NCBI RefSeq assembly: GCF_900142885.1
Contig: NZ_FRCL01000008.1
Span: 99,537 to 163,536, forward strand
Length of the DNA: 64,000 bases
Source of the DNA: Flavobacterium xinjiangense
Lineage (GTDB): Bacteria; Bacteroidota; Bacteroidia; Flavobacteriales; Flavobacteriaceae
Reading direction: 5' to 3'
Shown piece by piece: positions 27,052-35,934 of this stretch. The stretch's first letter is position 1. Every line of letters begins with the position of its first letter. The notes beneath the pieces are model-generated. The model did not search any database, had not been told where the DNA came from, and was given only the letters and a program-made list of their open reading frames with translations. The position numbers and the translations under genes are program-made.

Positions 27052-28119
27052 ATGGAAAATATAGCGTTAGTAGTTGGAGCTACAGGAATAACGGGCAGCA
27101 ATCTCGCAGGAAAACTTATTGCTAAGGGCTGGACCACTTTCGGTTTAGCAAGAAACCCCCGAAAAGATATAGAAAATCTTGAACCTGTTGCTGCAGATCT
27201 CTTGGATTTGGATAATTTAAAAACAGCTTTAAAGGACATTTCTCCCACGCACATTTACATTACAACTTGGATGCGTCAGAATTCTGAAGCAGAAAACATT
27301 CGGGTGAATAGCTTGATGATCAGAAATCTTTTAGAGGCATTATCTCCAAAAAAATCAGTGCAACACGTAGCACTTGTTACAGGACTGAAACATTATCTCG
27401 GACCGTTTGAGGCTTACGCCAAAGAAGGATTTCTACCGGAAACGCCACTTAGGGAAGAGCAACCCCGTCTTGATTTAGAGAATTTCTATTATGCCCAGGA
27501 AGATGAAGTTTATGCTGCTGCTGCACGAGATGGATTTACATGGAGCATTCACCGCCCGCATACGGTTATAGGAAAAGCGGTAGGAAACTTAATGAATCTT
27601 GGTACAACGCTCGCTGTCTTCGCCAGCATTTGTAAAGAAACAGGAAAGCCATTTCAGTGGCCGGGTTCAGCAGCACAATGGAATGGACTTTCAGATGTTA
27701 CAGATGCCAGGGTTCTGGCTGAACATTTAATATGGGCTTCGACTACAGCAGCAGCTCGTAACGAAGCATTCAACGTGGTTAATGGAGACTTTTTTCGTTG
27801 GAAATGGCTTTGGAACAAATTAGCGGAATCGTTCGGGATTGAAGCGATAGACTTTGATGGTACGATTCATCCTCTTGAGGAACAAATGAAAAATGAAGGT
27901 CTGGTTTGGAAAAAAATTGCCACACAGCATGCCCTTGAAGAATCTGATTTAGATAAATTGGCTTCTCCGTGGCATACTGATCTTGACTTGGGACGCCCGA
28001 TAGAAGTGATGACGGATATGTCTAAAAGTCGTAAACTCGGCTTTGCTGTTTTTCAAAGTACTGAAGATTCATTTTATGATTTGTTTGAACAGCTTCGCAG
28101 GGATCGATTAATTCCGTAG
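27052..28119 (+). CDS. NAD(P)-dependent reductase, atypical SDR (PRISE-like)
   Basis: The 355-residue cytoplasmic protein opens with a Rossmann motif, VVGATGITGSNLAGKL (residues 7-22, G-x-x-G-x-x-G). It follows the pattern of PRISE-type reductases (progesterone 5-beta-reductase/iridoid synthase-like): WSIHRPHTVIG, NVVNGDFFRWKW and a FYYAQED tyrosine. These enzymes reduce enones. Preceded by a Crp/Fnr gene and a palindromic site, it is probably under that regulator. The true substrate is unknown. Confidence 0.88.
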   Translation: MENIALVVGATGITGSNLAGKLIAKGWTTFGLARNPRKDIENLEPVAADLLDLDNLKTALKDISPTHIYITTWMRQNSEAENIRVNSLMIRNLLEALSPKKSVQHVALVTGLKHYLGPFEAYAKEGFLPETPLREEQPRLDLENFYYAQEDEVYAAAARDGFTWSIHRPHTVIGKAVGNLMNLGTTLAVFASICKETGKPFQWPGSAAQWNGLSDVTDARVLAEHLIWASTTAAARNEAFNVVNGDFFRWKWLWNKLAESFGIEAIDFDGTIHPLEEQMKNEGLVWKKIATQHALEESDLDKLASPWHTDLDLGRPIEVMTDMSKSRKLGFAVFQSTEDSFYDLFEQLRRDRLIP

Positions 28120-28150
28120 ATATCTTAAGGTGTTTACTAAATAGGTTTAT

Positions 28151-28196
28151 AAAAAAGAGGATTCAAAACATTATGTTTTGAATCCTCTTTTTTATT
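28151..28196 (+). terminator. Intrinsic terminator after the SDR gene
   Basis: Perfect 20-base arms, 28151-28170 and 28174-28193, with a 3-base loop and T-rich right end. The left arm is A-rich, so it can also stop transcription from the other side. Confidence 0.9.
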
Positions 28197-28261
28197 TCTT
28201 GTAACCGGGAATGTATGAAGTTATTTTTATGACTTCCTAATAATTATATTGATTCCACTAA

Positions 28262-28329
28262 CGCTTTAAAACAAAAAAGACCTTACATTGCTGTAAAGTC
28301 TTTTTAAAAAGCTCCCTCTCTTGGGCTCG
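28262..28329. repeat. Left attachment site of the integrated element (68-bp direct repeat)
   Basis: The stretch repeats 46409-46476 with only two mismatches (28289-28290 against 46436-46437); the last 39 bases are identical. It contains the terminator hairpin and the last 19 bases of a tRNA-Asn gene (acceptor and T-arm), but not the rest of the tRNA. Chromosome lies to the left, the element to the right. Confidence 0.9.
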
Positions 28330-28511
28330 CCCCTCGGGACAGATTAGCAGTTAAATCAAGACTTGTACTTCTATTATGATGGCCAATTTGATGCCTATTG
28401 TATTAATTTAATGTTTGTTTGTATACAAAGATAATAATGAATCTTAATTCTGATTTATTAAATGAAGATTATTTTTTAGCGAACTAGATTTCCTTAATTT
28501 CTTCCAAAATC

Positions 28512-31373
28512 CTACCCCACCTTCGCAAATCCATTCACAAAAGTTTCTACAAATCCAATAATCTTACTCAAAATCCTGTCACCTGTTTTCTTACGTTCCA
28601 ATACTTTAGGTTTTTCACCTTCTATTAAGTCCAAGAGTTCATCTCTTAAAGGTTCACGTTCGGCAAAGAGGTAATTTTCTATTAGCTGTTCCGTTTTTTC
28701 TTCTGATAAGTTTTCTTCCTGTACCAGTAGTTTGAAGGCTTTTATCTGTTCTTCATTCCAGTATTTTTCAAATTGGTCCGGTAGGTCTTCTGTGTCTTCT
28801 ATTGCAGGGAGATTTTCTAGTATGAAACGTTCTATCAGTTCGCGTTTGCTTCTCAGGTTTGCTTCTCCTGTCAGTAAATCAATGATTTCTTTTTGCTTCT
28901 TGGATTTTTCTTTTGGGTCGGCATTTTTTAAGCTTGCCAATAGTTTTAGAATATAAGTAACGTTGATTTCGTCACGGTGTATTAATTCCAATTCAAAATC
29001 TACGTCTTCCAGTATGGAAACTTTTTCTTTACTATGGTCATTCTTTACTTTATCGTATAAATCGAGATACTTGCTTTTATAATCTTCAAAAAGTTGCTCG
29101 TCCATATCCAAATCTTCACCATTGAAATCTGAAAAAGTAGTCAGTACGTTTTTGATACGCATTAGTTCCCGGAACGCTTTGATGAATTCTAATTCCTCCT
29201 TTTCACTTTGTAAATCATTTACGCTGTTTACCGTTGGAACAATTTTTAATAATTCATTGACTGCTTCGCCAAATTGTTGCACGTAATCCTCGTAAGGTTG
29301 CATTATAATCACGTCTATTGCATCTTTATTAGAAAAGAGTGCGATAGCGTCATCAGTTGCTTTTTTGAGGTTACGGAACACTATAATGTTTCCCTGTGAT
29401 TTCTGTTCGTTCAGGATTCTATTTGTTCTGGAATAGGCTTGAATCAATCCGTGATGTTTCAAGTTCTTATCCACATACATCGTATTCAGGTTTGGACTAT
29501 CAAAACCAGTTAAAAACATATTGACTACTAGGAGAATATCAATCTTTTTGTTTTTTACGTTTTTAGAAATATCATTGTAGTAATTATAGAATAAAACGCT
29601 GTCTTTGGTGGAGAATTTAGTACCAAACATGGTATTATAATCCACAATAAACGCATCTAGCTTTTCTCTGGAATGCGAGTTTAAACCGTACTTTTCAGTT
29701 GGTTCTGCTGCTATATCTAATTCTTCAGGGATAAAACCATTAGCATCTTTATCATCTTCATTGGTAGCATAACTGAAAATAGTTGCAATTTTTAAATTGT
29801 GTTTTCCTTCTTCTTTTTTGGCTTGAAGGATTTCATAATATTTAATCAGGGTTTCCACGCTACTCACACAAAACATTGCGGTGAATTCCCTGCTATGGGT
29901 TTTACGATTGTGATTGTCTATGATGTAATCAGCAATTTTGTTTAAACGCAAAGGAGATTCCATTAATTCTTTAGTATCAATGTCTTCTACTTCAATGTCT
30001 ATGTTAGTCTTGCTGTTGTCTTTTTGTTTGTAACGACCCACATATTCCACGGAGAACTTTAAAACGTTCTCGTCTTTAATGGCATCTGTAATCACATATT
30101 TGTGCAAACATTCGCCAAACAACTCTTTGGTGGTGCGTTTCCCTAATTCATTCTTTACCGCATTATCAGCAAAAATGGGCGTACCGGTAAAGCCAAATAA
30201 TTGAATATTATTGAAAAAAGATCTTATACGAGAATGTGTTTCCCCAAACTGAGAACGGTGGCATTCGTCAAAAATGAATACAATGCGTTCGTCTTTCAGT
30301 TTATCCATTTTACTCAAATACTGCTTTTTACTAATGGCGGTATTTAGTTTTTGAATGGTGGTTACAATGAGTTTAGTATCATCCGAGAACTGATTTACCA
30401 ATGCTTTAGTATTGTCTGTTCCGTCGATGCTTCCTTTGCTAAAGCTATTGAATTCTTTTGTGGTTTGGTAATCCAAATCTTTTCGGTCTACCACAAAAAC
30501 CACTTTTTTAACTTGTGGTAAATTCATTAAAATCTGACTGGCTTTAAACGAAGTCAAGGTTTTTCCGGAACCAGTAGTATGCCAGATATAGGCATTTTTG
30601 TTTGTGTTCTTTACCGTCTCAACCAATGCTTCTACAGCATAGTATTGGTAGGGGCGGAGCACCATTAGTATTTTGTAGGCTTCACTCAACACAATGTATT
30701 TGCATATCATTTTAGAGATATGGCACGGATCTAAAAAGTCCGTGGTAAAACCATTCAATATATTAGTCAGGCGATTGTTGGCTACATCCGTCCAGTAGAA
30801 GGTTTGCTTGAACGACTGGTTTCTATTGTTAGCGTAGTATTTTGTGTTTACACCATTACTGATTACAAAAATCTGAACGTACTGGAATAAGGCTGAATTG
30901 GCTCCAAAAGAATGGCGTTGGTAGCGATTAATTTGGTTGAATGCTTCTTTAAGTTCCAGTCCACGGCGTTTGAGTTCTATTTGTACCAATGGTAATCCAT
31001 TGATAAGTAAAGTTACATCGTATCTGTTTTTGTAAACACCATCGATGGATATTTGGTGTGTAACCTGAAATTGGTTTTGACACCAATGCTCTGTATTGAT
31101 AAATTCAAAGTATAAATCTTCGCCATTATCTTTCAGGATGTGTTGTCTTTCCCGTAGTGTTTTTGCTTTTTCAAAAACAGATCCTTTGTTTAAAATATTA
31201 AGCACGCGGTCAAACTCTTTGGCAGTAAACTCTTTCTTGTTATGCTTCTCTAGTTGTGCTTTTAGATTGGTAAGCAGGTCTTTTTCGTCAACAATGGTCA
31301 CTAAACCATAGCCCATATTTTGTAATTGGGCTACTAATTGTTCTTCCAGAATTTGTTCGGGTTGTTTTGCCAT
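28512..31373 (-). CDS. hsdR: Type I restriction enzyme, R subunit (translocase and nuclease)
   Basis: The 953-residue protein is the motor and endonuclease of a type I system. The PD-(D/E)xK nuclease site reads D119 ... QIELK (Glu133, Lys135). The helicase has Walker A TTGSGKT (266-272) and the box DECHR (369-373). A C-terminal helical part binds the methylase core. The start at 31373 (MAKQPEQIL) is preferred; an in-frame ATG 21 codons earlier would overlap higA by 53 bases. It is the last gene of the hsdM-hsdS-higB-higA-hsdR row. Confidence 0.95.
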   Translation of the reverse strand: MAKQPEQILEEQLVAQLQNMGYGLVTIVDEKDLLTNLKAQLEKHNKKEFTAKEFDRVLNILNKGSVFEKAKTLRERQHILKDNGEDLYFEFINTEHWCQNQFQVTHQISIDGVYKNRYDVTLLINGLPLVQIELKRRGLELKEAFNQINRYQRHSFGANSALFQYVQIFVISNGVNTKYYANNRNQSFKQTFYWTDVANNRLTNILNGFTTDFLDPCHISKMICKYIVLSEAYKILMVLRPYQYYAVEALVETVKNTNKNAYIWHTTGSGKTLTSFKASQILMNLPQVKKVVFVVDRKDLDYQTTKEFNSFSKGSIDGTDNTKALVNQFSDDTKLIVTTIQKLNTAISKKQYLSKMDKLKDERIVFIFDECHRSQFGETHSRIRSFFNNIQLFGFTGTPIFADNAVKNELGKRTTKELFGECLHKYVITDAIKDENVLKFSVEYVGRYKQKDNSKTNIDIEVEDIDTKELMESPLRLNKIADYIIDNHNRKTHSREFTAMFCVSSVETLIKYYEILQAKKEEGKHNLKIATIFSYATNEDDKDANGFIPEELDIAAEPTEKYGLNSHSREKLDAFIVDYNTMFGTKFSTKDSVLFYNYYNDISKNVKNKKIDILLVVNMFLTGFDSPNLNTMYVDKNLKHHGLIQAYSRTNRILNEQKSQGNIIVFRNLKKATDDAIALFSNKDAIDVIIMQPYEDYVQQFGEAVNELLKIVPTVNSVNDLQSEKEELEFIKAFRELMRIKNVLTTFSDFNGEDLDMDEQLFEDYKSKYLDLYDKVKNDHSKEKVSILEDVDFELELIHRDEINVTYILKLLASLKNADPKEKSKKQKEIIDLLTGEANLRSKRELIERFILENLPAIEDTEDLPDQFEKYWNEEQIKAFKLLVQEENLSEEKTEQLIENYLFAEREPLRDELLDLIEGEKPKVLERKKTGDRILSKIIGFVETFVNGFAKVG

Positions 31374-31383
31374 ACTTAATTTG

Positions 31384-32475
31384 CTACCACAATTTTTTAT
31401 CGATGCTTGTAGTAATAGCATACTGTTTGTTTTCATGACTTATTCTTCCACGAATAATAGCTGGATTTATCTTGTTTTCTGTAGAAAATTTCAAAACTTT
31501 AGCGTCTGAGAAATTAGATTGGTTATTAATTATTGACCACACTGACGGGGGTATTAATTGGTCTTTGGCATATTCATCTGCTTCTTTTTCAATGTATTCT
31601 AAGTGCGAATTTTTTGAGGATAAATCAAAAAATTCTTGCTCTTTATCTCCTTTTAAATGCAAATCAATATGCCCGATTTCGTGCATAATAGTAAAAGCAA
31701 AATTGTCGATTCTGTTGTGTCTTAATGTTAATGCGATGGTAGGATTATCACCTGACCAAAAGGTATAACCATCAATAGGTGTTTGTTCTAATTTTGGAAC
31801 CAAGATGAATTTAATCCCATATTGATTCAGTTTTGTTGCGACTTGGGTTACCGCATCTTTATTTTGGAAAAAAATAGTCTGAAGCTCCTGAATTAAATTC
31901 GGTAGTTTTTCAGGATTAAATGCATTAACCTCTTGTTTAGCAGCTTCATACTTTGCTACAACATTCCATGCCAAAACATTTTTTTCGCTGATTTTTAATT
32001 TGTCTGATTTTCTGAAAAGAGAAAATTTCTGTTTTGCCGATAAGCCTACTAAATCATCTACATTATTGATGTTATACACTTCTTTTATCTTGGCAATATC
32101 AGTAGTTAATTCATCAGCTAAGTAGCCTAATTTTCTAAAATAATTTATAGGTACATATTCTTTTATGATTTTCCAGATATCAATATTTACTACTTTCTGA
32201 ATGTTTTTTTCTTTTATTCTAGCTAAATCCAACTCGTATTGTGATTGAAAACGCAACCAATACTCTGCTGAAATGCCTAATGTTCGTTCCAGTAGGATGG
32301 CTAAATCAGCCGTAACTGGACGTTTTCCTTTGATGATTTCATTTAGCATTGTTTTGTGCATGCCAATCTCAACGGCAAAATCTTTTTGGATGATTTTTCG
32401 AGCATCCAATTCGTCTTTCAATACTTCGCCTGGATGTGTGGCTTCAAATGGAATAGGTTGGAGTATAGTTTTCAT
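31384..32475 (-). CDS. higA: HigA-type antitoxin fused to ImmA/IrrE metallopeptidase
   Basis: The 363-residue protein has an N-terminal HTH of the HigA/VapI type (HPGEVLKDELDARKIIQKDF and LNEIIKGKRPVTADLAILLER, residues 14-70) and a C-terminal zinc-peptidase domain with HEIGH at 265-269 and a downstream EKEADEYA helix giving the third ligand. It would repress its own promoter, neutralise the toxin, and may cleave a regulator under stress. The toxin gene lies eight bases upstream on the same strand. Antitoxins of this fused form are known; here it is placed within a restriction operon. Confidence 0.9.
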   Translation of the reverse strand: MKTILQPIPFEATHPGEVLKDELDARKIIQKDFAVEIGMHKTMLNEIIKGKRPVTADLAILLERTLGISAEYWLRFQSQYELDLARIKEKNIQKVVNIDIWKIIKEYVPINYFRKLGYLADELTTDIAKIKEVYNINNVDDLVGLSAKQKFSLFRKSDKLKISEKNVLAWNVVAKYEAAKQEVNAFNPEKLPNLIQELQTIFFQNKDAVTQVATKLNQYGIKFILVPKLEQTPIDGYTFWSGDNPTIALTLRHNRIDNFAFTIMHEIGHIDLHLKGDKEQEFFDLSSKNSHLEYIEKEADEYAKDQLIPPSVWSIINNQSNFSDAKVLKFSTENKINPAIIRGRISHENKQYAITTSIDKKLW

Positions 32476-32483
32476 AATAGTTT

Positions 32484-32804
32484 TTACTTGTAGTGGTTGC
32501 TTAATTCGATTATGGAACAGATGGTAATAGTGTTGGGTTCTTCACCTTCTACGGATGTTCTAAATTCAATACGGTACTGGTCATTAACTCGGATTGATTC
32601 CAGACCCTTTTTAGTACCACTTAATTTTTCATAATTCAAGCTTATAAAAGGAAACAAGTCTTCTACACGATTGGCAGTTTTTAATTTGTCTATGGCTCGC
32701 TTATATTGCTTTATCACTGTGGGTTGAAATCTATATTTCTTGTTTTTAGATTTTCCTTCAGTGTAGAGTTCGGCTAAATACTCTTTGTCAAATTCGATTA
32801 CCAT
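32484..32804 (-). CDS. higB: HigB/RelE-ParE family toxin
   Basis: The 106-residue protein (start MVIEFDKEYL; an in-frame ATG 11 codons earlier lies upstream of the promoter-like box and is unlikely) shows the HigB pattern: FQPTVIKQYKRAIDKLK, LFPFISLNYEKLSGTKKG, SIRVNDQYRIEF and a C-terminal strand. HigB toxins cut mRNA on the ribosome. The toxin comes first and the antitoxin second, the usual higBA order. It lies between hsdS and hsdR. Confidence 0.88.
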   Translation of the reverse strand: MVIEFDKEYLAELYTEGKSKNKKYRFQPTVIKQYKRAIDKLKTANRVEDLFPFISLNYEKLSGTKKGLESIRVNDQYRIEFRTSVEGEEPNTITICSIIELSNHYK

Positions 32805-32823
32805 ATTTTGGTTTTTCGTGGTA

Positions 32824-32831
32824 CAAATGTA
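32824..32831 (-). promoter_or_regulatory. Promoter element and candidate operator in front of higB
   Basis: On the minus strand TACATTTG matches TAnnTTTG, 19 bases before the higB start codon. It is embedded in the near-symmetric GTAC-N4-GTAC (32821-32832), a possible site for HigA. It gives higB-higA-hsdR a promoter separate from hsdM-hsdS. Confidence 0.6.
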
Positions 32832-32878
32832 CAACAATTAGTTATTATTATTCACTAAATAAGTGAATTATTTTGTAA

Positions 32879-34069
32879 TCACACAAACATTCCCTGTAAC
32901 AATCCTCTTTTCCAAACCTCAGTATTCGTTATCTGTGCCTGACAATGATTGATTTTTTCATCAATGGTAGATAGAAAAGTAGCGATTTTGGTTTGTTCTT
33001 CTAAGCAAGGAATTAGAATATCTATTGGCGCGAATTTAGAAATCCAATGTCTTTCATGTCCTCCAATTTCATAATTCATAATTTGCATTGCTTCGTAAAT
33101 GAATTTAATGTCAATACCCTCGCAAGCAACTAATATTTTCATTGCTGAAGATTTTGCTTTAAACGGAAAATCAACAAATTGTGTTGCGGTTGTAAAATCA
33201 TCAAATATTATTACTGGCAAATTGTTTTCAAAGATTCCATTTGTCTCATTCGTATATCCTAAAATGAATGTCTTACCTGCGGTTAACACAGGTGTGGCAA
33301 ATGAATTGTCGTATTCTGTACTTGAAACCAAATATTTAGTGGGTTGTAAATAATCTAAACATTCTCCCAACTTCTTCTCCTCCCAATCCGCAAACGCATT
33401 CCCATTATCGTCTTTAAATCGTAGTTCTTGCGAAAAGATCTTTTGCATCACGCCTTTTTTGTATTGCTCTAAAAGGCTTTTCTTTTGCTTCAAGGCTTGT
33501 AGTTTTTCATCTACTGCCGAGAGGAATGTGGCGATTTTGGTTTGTTCTGGAAAAGAAGGACAATTAAAAGCAATATTCAGTAAAATATTTTGCGAAATAT
33601 TGGTTTGAGATACTGCAAGACCACTCGATTTACTATTTAACTCTTTTTGAGCTTTCGAATTTGATAATGAAATTGCAATAAATTTACTTGAATTATTTTC
33701 ACAAGTTCTTAATCTGATGATTTTGTCAGAGAGCATTAATTTTGAACGAACTTTATCTACATGAACTGTAACACCAACTCTACTTGTTGGACCTGCTCTA
33801 GTTATTAATATGTCGTTTGGTTTAACTTCAATATTAAATCTAGGTTCTAGTTTATCAGGTAATCTCTTATTTTCATTTTCATTAAATCCCTCCCAAACAA
33901 CAGAAGTTGTTTTAAGAACTCCCCATTCGTCAATGTTTGATGGATATTCTTCACATTGTGGGCTCCATCCTGAATCTATTGTTCTTACAAGGTTTTTTAA
34001 CTTATGTTCTTTCCATTTATCTTTAAATTCAGGAAAACGCAAAGTGGGTGTGTTTTTTACTTTTTCCAT
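32879..34069 (-). CDS. hsdS: Type I restriction enzyme, S (specificity) subunit
   Basis: The 396-residue protein has two target-recognition domains, each followed by the same conserved helix: EQTKIATFLSAVDEKLQAL in the middle and EQTKIATFLSTIDEKINHC near the end. These repeats space the two half-sites of an asymmetric DNA target. It starts two bases after the hsdM stop, so the two are translated together. Both domains look full length; the recognised sequence cannot be read from the protein. Confidence 0.95.
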   Translation of the reverse strand: MEKVKNTPTLRFPEFKDKWKEHKLKNLVRTIDSGWSPQCEEYPSNIDEWGVLKTTSVVWEGFNENENKRLPDKLEPRFNIEVKPNDILITRAGPTSRVGVTVHVDKVRSKLMLSDKIIRLRTCENNSSKFIAISLSNSKAQKELNSKSSGLAVSQTNISQNILLNIAFNCPSFPEQTKIATFLSAVDEKLQALKQKKSLLEQYKKGVMQKIFSQELRFKDDNGNAFADWEEKKLGECLDYLQPTKYLVSSTEYDNSFATPVLTAGKTFILGYTNETNGIFENNLPVIIFDDFTTATQFVDFPFKAKSSAMKILVACEGIDIKFIYEAMQIMNYEIGGHERHWISKFAPIDILIPCLEEQTKIATFLSTIDEKINHCQAQITNTEVWKRGLLQGMFV

Positions 34070-34071
34070 TA

Positions 34072-35643
34072 TTAAAAAGGAGTTGCAATATTCAATTGTG
34101 AACAGAAATCAGCAAGGATTTTATCGGTATCCGCAATTTTTGTTTCCAGTGCTTTTATATCATTTGCAATAGCGTCAATGTCAATGCTGTCTTCAGCTTC
34201 AAAGGTATCCACATAACGAGGAATGTTCAGGTTGTAATCGTTGATCGTAATTTCTGCCAATGTAGCACGCTTGCTGTATTTATCTTCCTCGGTACGATTG
34301 CGGTAGGTTTCAATGATTTTATCAATGTGTTCCTCGCGTAATACGTTTTGGTTTTTTACCTTGTCAAAATGTTGGCTGGCATCTATAAACAAAACATCTT
34401 CCGGGTTTTCACGGCATTTTTTATACACCATAATACACGTAGGAATGCTTGTGCCATAAAAAATATTAGCAGGTAACCCAATCACGGTATCCAGATAATT
34501 GCGGTCTTCAATCAAGTATTTACGAATGTGTTGTTCTGCTCCACCACGAAACAAAGCTCCGTGTGGCAATACCAATGCCATAGTTCCGTTTTCAGCCAAA
34601 TGGTGAATCATGTGTTGTACAAAAGCAAAGTCAGCTTTACTGCTTGGTGCTAACTTACCGTACTGACTAAAGCGGTCATCACTCGTAAATAAAGGATTTG
34701 CGCTCCAATTAGCAGAGAAAGGAGGATTAGCCACAATAGCTTCAAATTGTTTGTCTAAATGTTGTGGGTGTTCTAAAGTATCTTCTTGCTTAATGTCGAA
34801 TTTGCGATAATGCACATCATGCAAAATCATATTCATTCGAGCCAAGTTATAGGTGGTACGGTTCATTTCCTGCCCGTAAAAGTTAGACACTTCACTTACT
34901 TCTTTGGCAACGCGTAATAACAATGAACCAGAACCACAGGTAGGATCATAAACAGATTTTAGTTTGCTTTTTCCCGTGGTAACAATCTTAGCTAATATTT
35001 TACTGACTTCTTGTGGCGTGTAGAATTCACCTGCTTTTTTACCTGCTCCACTGGCAAACTGTCCAATGAGGTATTCGTAGGCATCACCCAATACATCTAA
35101 TTCTGTGTTTTCGAGTTTAAAGTCAATTTGGTCTAAATGAAAGAGGACTTTTGAAATAATGTCATTTCTCGCTTCAGGTGTTTTTCCTAGTTTGGTACTA
35201 TTCAAATCCATATCCTCGAAGAGATTGTCAAAATCATCTTCACTCTCTGTACCCATCGTACTTTGTTGGATATTAATCAGGATTTTTTGCAGGTCTTCTA
35301 TAATGAAATTGCTCACGCCTTCCAGATCGCTATTTCCACGTTTGGCAATTTCGCTAAAGAGTTCATTGGGTTTCAGGAAGTAGCCTAATTTGTCTAATGA
35401 TTCTTCTCTAATGGCTTCAATGTATACCTTTCCTTCGGGAGTGGTATCGTCAATAGTTCTGAATTTTAATCCGTCTTGTTCCAGAATAGAATTGGCGTAA
35501 AGCTCCATTTTCTCAGCGAGATACTTAAAGAAAATAAATCCTAATATGTAATCCCTGAATTCATCTGCATTCATTTTCCCACGAAGGGTATTGGCAATAT
35601 TCCAAAGTTGTTGTTCTAACTGTTTTTTCTGGTCTTCTGACAT
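34072..35643 (-). CDS. hsdM: Type I restriction enzyme, M (adenine methylase) subunit
   Basis: The 523-residue protein has the N-terminal HsdM helical domain and a class I methylase core: the S-adenosylmethionine loop DPTCGSGS at 233-240 and the catalytic NPPF at 306-309 of N6-adenine methylases. With HsdS it methylates the target to protect the host; with HsdR it forms the restriction complex. It is first in the hsdM-hsdS pair. Length is normal. Confidence 0.96.
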   Translation of the reverse strand: MSEDQKKQLEQQLWNIANTLRGKMNADEFRDYILGFIFFKYLAEKMELYANSILEQDGLKFRTIDDTTPEGKVYIEAIREESLDKLGYFLKPNELFSEIAKRGNSDLEGVSNFIIEDLQKILINIQQSTMGTESEDDFDNLFEDMDLNSTKLGKTPEARNDIISKVLFHLDQIDFKLENTELDVLGDAYEYLIGQFASGAGKKAGEFYTPQEVSKILAKIVTTGKSKLKSVYDPTCGSGSLLLRVAKEVSEVSNFYGQEMNRTTYNLARMNMILHDVHYRKFDIKQEDTLEHPQHLDKQFEAIVANPPFSANWSANPLFTSDDRFSQYGKLAPSSKADFAFVQHMIHHLAENGTMALVLPHGALFRGGAEQHIRKYLIEDRNYLDTVIGLPANIFYGTSIPTCIMVYKKCRENPEDVLFIDASQHFDKVKNQNVLREEHIDKIIETYRNRTEEDKYSKRATLAEITINDYNLNIPRYVDTFEAEDSIDIDAIANDIKALETKIADTDKILADFCSQLNIATPF

Positions 35644-35896
35644 TCTGTGAGGCTCTATTATTTTATCCGCTAAAGTATTGAAAAATTAATTAGGACTATT
35701 GAGGAAACCCGTATAAGAGTGGGATTTTTATTGATTTCTAAACCATAAGTTGGTTTATCTTAGTGAGAGTGCAAATTCCAGTGATATTGACAATTTGGTT
35801 GTAAGGATAAATTATTGAGAAGGTAGGAAAGAATAACGGTTTCGCTATCAAGGAGTCTAGTATCGCCATATCCATTATATAGATTTGGTTTAAAAT

Positions 35897-35924
35897 AAAA
35901 AGAGACAGTTGTTAAGCTGTCTCT
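35897..35924 (-). terminator. Intrinsic terminator after the GIY-YIG gene
   Basis: Arms AGAGACAG (35901-35908) and CTGTCTCT (35917-35924); on the minus strand the hairpin is followed by TTTTTATTTT. Confidence 0.75.
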
Positions 35925-35934
35925 CTCTCTCTTA

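Noticed and set aside
28311..28329. Second tRNA-Asn gene at the left repeat
   Set aside because: Only the acceptor and part of the T-arm are present; D-arm and anticodon arm are missing, so it is a leftover attachment site.
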